Assembly: GCF_900105345.1 (NCBI RefSeq)
Contig: NZ_FNSN01000003.1
Coordinates: 1,302,001-1,366,000, forward strand
DNA from: Arthrobacter woluwensis
GTDB taxonomy: Bacteria > Actinomycetota > Actinomycetes > Actinomycetales > Micrococcaceae
DNA: 64,000 bases
Direction of reading: 5' to 3'
A program made the translations under genes and the position numbers. Shown piece after piece: positions 61,235-64,000 of the stretch. The first letter of the stretch is position 1; every line of letters starts with the position of its first letter. Below the pieces are notes generated by a model. That model was not told the origin of the DNA. It ran no database searches and was given only the letters and a program-made list of their open reading frames with translations.

Positions 61235-62433
61235 ATGGAGCAGGAGCCGGTGGACGTCGCCGTGATCGGCGCGGGCATCGTGGGCCTGGGCATCGCCTGG
61301 ACGCTGCTGCGCTCCGGCCGCCGCGTGACCCTCATCGATCCCGCCCCCGCACAGGGCGCGACCTTCGCCGCCGCCGGCATGCTGGCCCCGGTGAGCGAGT
61401 ACCACTATCAGGAGGAAGACCTCCTCGCCCTGACCTTGGAGTCGGCGGAGCTCTGGGAGGAATTCGCCGCCCCGTTCGGACCCGCCGGCGGCCATCGGAC
61501 GACGCCGACGCTCGTGGTGGGCTTCGACGCGGCCGACCGGGCCGCGCTCGCCGACCTGCAAGCGGCGCAGCAGGCACACGGCCTCGAGGTCCAGGCGGTC
61601 TCGCTGCGGGAGGCGCGGCGGATGGAGCCCCTGCTCTCGCCGCAGCTGTCCGGTGCATTCCTCACCCCGGGCGACCACCAGGTGGATCCGCGGATGCTGC
61701 ACGCCGCGATGCTGGAGGCCTTCCGCCGCGGCGGCGGGACGGTGCTGGCCGAGCGCGCGGACGGTCTGCAATGGGCGGCGGACGACGACGACGGCGGCTC
61801 CTCCGCGGACCGGGTGACGGGGGTCCTGCTCGCCTCGGGCGGTGTCGTGTCCGCGGGTGAGGTCGTCGTGGCCAACGGACTGGCCTCGCCCGAGCTGCGA
61901 GGGCTGCCCGAGGGACTCGACCTGCCGATCCGGCCGGTGCACGGGGACATCCTGCGCCTGCGGGTCCCGGAACGACTGCGGCCTTTCCTGTCCGCGACGG
62001 TCCGCGGCTCGGTCCGCGGAATCCCCGTCTACCTGGTGCCCCGCGAGGACGGCACGGTGGTCATCGGAGCGACCCAGCGCGAGGACGGGCAGGCAGGAGT
62101 GTCCGCGGGCGGGGTGCATCAACTCCTGCGGGATGCTCAGCAGCTGGTCCCTGCCGTGGCGGAACTCGAACTCGAGGAGATCACGGCCCGGGCGAGGCCC
62201 GGGACACCGGACAACGCGCCCCTGCTCGGGCGGGTTGCGGCGGCAGGCGGCGGCGAGGTGGCCGGACTGGTCATCGCCACCGGATTCTTCCGCCACGGCG
62301 TCCTGCTGACGCCGGTGGCGGCCCGGGCGGTCCTGGACCTGCTCGACGGACATGACGACGGGCGCTGGGCGGCCTTCCGGCCCGACCGGTTCAGCCCGGG
62401 ACTTCTGAACGAACACACAGTGGAGGCGCACGC

Positions 62434-62437
<4 letters not shown>
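61235..62437 (+). CDS. thiO: Glycine oxidase ThiO
   Basis: A 400-aa FAD-dependent D-amino-acid oxidase-like enzyme that makes dehydroglycine (iminoacetate) for thiazole synthesis. The FAD motif is VIGAGIVGLGIAWTLL; the RPVHGDILRLR and GTPDNAPLLGR blocks and the VIATGFFRHGVLLTP end fit ThiO. The ATG at 61235 follows GAGGAGC. It overlaps thiS by 4 nt (ATGA). The oxygen-dependent glycine oxidase route fits an aerobic actinobacterium. Confidence 0.95.
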
Positions 62438-63469
<1,032 letters not shown>

Positions 63470-63605
63470 GCCACGGGGGTCCCTCTGGGACGTTCCTCTG
63501 GCGCCCAGAGTGCAGGGGCTGGATTCCGGGGCCGGGGCTCAGAGGCGGGGGATTCGGCGCGGATCGCGGCGCACAGCGAGCCCTGAGCGCGAGGCGACAA
63601 CGACG

Positions 63606-63648
63606 GAGGGGCGCCTCCCGGACCTGAACGGTACGGGAGGCGCCCCTC
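63606..63648. terminator. Terminator between thiG and the last gene
   Basis: A perfect 15-bp stem (63606-63620 with 63634-63648) and 13-nt loop. Read on the minus strand it ends the hypothetical gene; on the plus strand it ends the thi operon. Confidence 0.85.
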
Positions 63649-63667
63649 GGCGTCGGGCCTGAAGATC

Positions 63668-63970
63668 TCAGACTTTCAGGATCTCCGTCAGCGCCTTGGC
63701 GTCCTCGGCGGACCGCCGGGAGCTGAGGATCCAGGACACGGCGAACGACGCCGCGATGCCCAGGACCAGCGGCCCGATCCACGGCAGCCAGGTCCAGCCG
63801 GGCAGGTAGCCCAGCCCGAACGCGATGAAGACGATCCAGCTGAGTGCAGTGACCAGCACGCCCGCCCCGGCAGGGAGCGTGGCGCCCACCGTGGCGCGCT
63901 GCCGGTTGACGGCCCAGGCGAGCGCGCCGACGGCTGCCACGAGCAGGACCGGGATGATCAGGGACAGCAT
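63668..63970 (-). CDS. Small hypothetical membrane protein
   Basis: A 100-aa protein with three predicted transmembrane helices (residues ~2-21, ~33-54 and ~64-84) and a short charged C-terminus (SRRSAEDAKALTEILKV). It resembles no named family. The ATG at 63970 is close to the window edge, and further genes of its operon may lie beyond. Convergent with thiG. Confidence 0.75.
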   Translation of the reverse strand: MLSLIIPVLLVAAVGALAWAVNRQRATVGATLPAGAGVLVTALSWIVFIAFGLGYLPGWTWLPWIGPLVLGIAASFAVSWILSSRRSAEDAKALTEILKV

Positions 63971-64000
63971 GACTGCCTACAGAGCGCCGAAACCGACGCG

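Overview
The window is high-GC actinobacterial chromosome, most likely Arthrobacter or a close Micrococcaceae relative. Support comes from the dense coding, an actinobacterial core gene order (typA, fdxA, dapC, dapD, dapE, LOG, DUF3117, sigE, tatB, mrp, DUF1003, CBS), the succinylase-type dap genes, a homoprotocatechuate dioxygenase resembling Arthrobacter MndD, and many leaderless promoters of the form TANNNT-N6-start codon. No tRNA, rRNA, CRISPR array, transposase or prophage was seen.

Region 1 (1-16.2 kb) is the accessory, catabolic part. After a 5'-truncated GNAT/alpha-beta hydrolase fusion comes a minus-strand operon for meta-cleavage of homoprotocatechuate (hpaG-RraA fusion, gntR, hpaE, hpaD, hpaH, hpaI). 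Divergent to it is an MHS-family transporter. Next come a ThDP-dependent decarboxylase-like enzyme, a MobA-like flavin hydroxylase and an IclR regulator. Copies of a 12-bp palindrome (consensus ATCGTATACGAT) lie before hpaG/MFS and before the ThDP gene and suggest one GntR regulon. No HpaBC hydroxylase or HpaF isomerase is present, so the MobA-like enzyme may supply the catechol. An ArsR-type regulator, a small protein and a MOSC protein follow.

Region 2 (16.4-25 kb) holds a four-gene oligopeptide/dipeptide ABC transporter operon, an SGNH hydrolase and typA. Region 3 (25-41.7 kb) holds a lipoprotein, fdxA-dapC, gltA, galE, regulators, a lysozyme-like membrane protein, divergent dapD/dapE, a gluABCD-type polar amino acid transporter, a LOG protein, a DivIVA-like protein, a PIG-V-like membrane glycosyltransferase and the 56-aa DUF3117 protein.

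Region 4 (41.7-51.9 kb) is the sigE neighbourhood: O-methyltransferase, sigE, tatB, then mrp-DUF1003-CBS/MgtE-N on the other strand, a stress-protein-like membrane protein, aminopeptidase P, an MFS exporter and a PHP phosphoesterase. The anti-sigma and HtrA genes usually found between sigE and tatB are missing. Region 5 (51.9-64 kb) has a TetR/hydrolase pair sharing a 37-bp operator-like palindrome, an orphan DNA methyltransferase, a DEAD-box helicase, an RNB ribonuclease and three tandem DUF805 proteins (the first with an apparent frameshift). It ends with the thiamine genes thiE and thiO-thiS-thiG, the latter behind a TPP riboswitch.

Most convergent gene pairs are separated by long perfect hairpins that can stop transcription from both sides. 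Start sites were chosen from ribosome-binding sites or, where none exists, from the -10-to-start spacing; several differ from the longest ORF.
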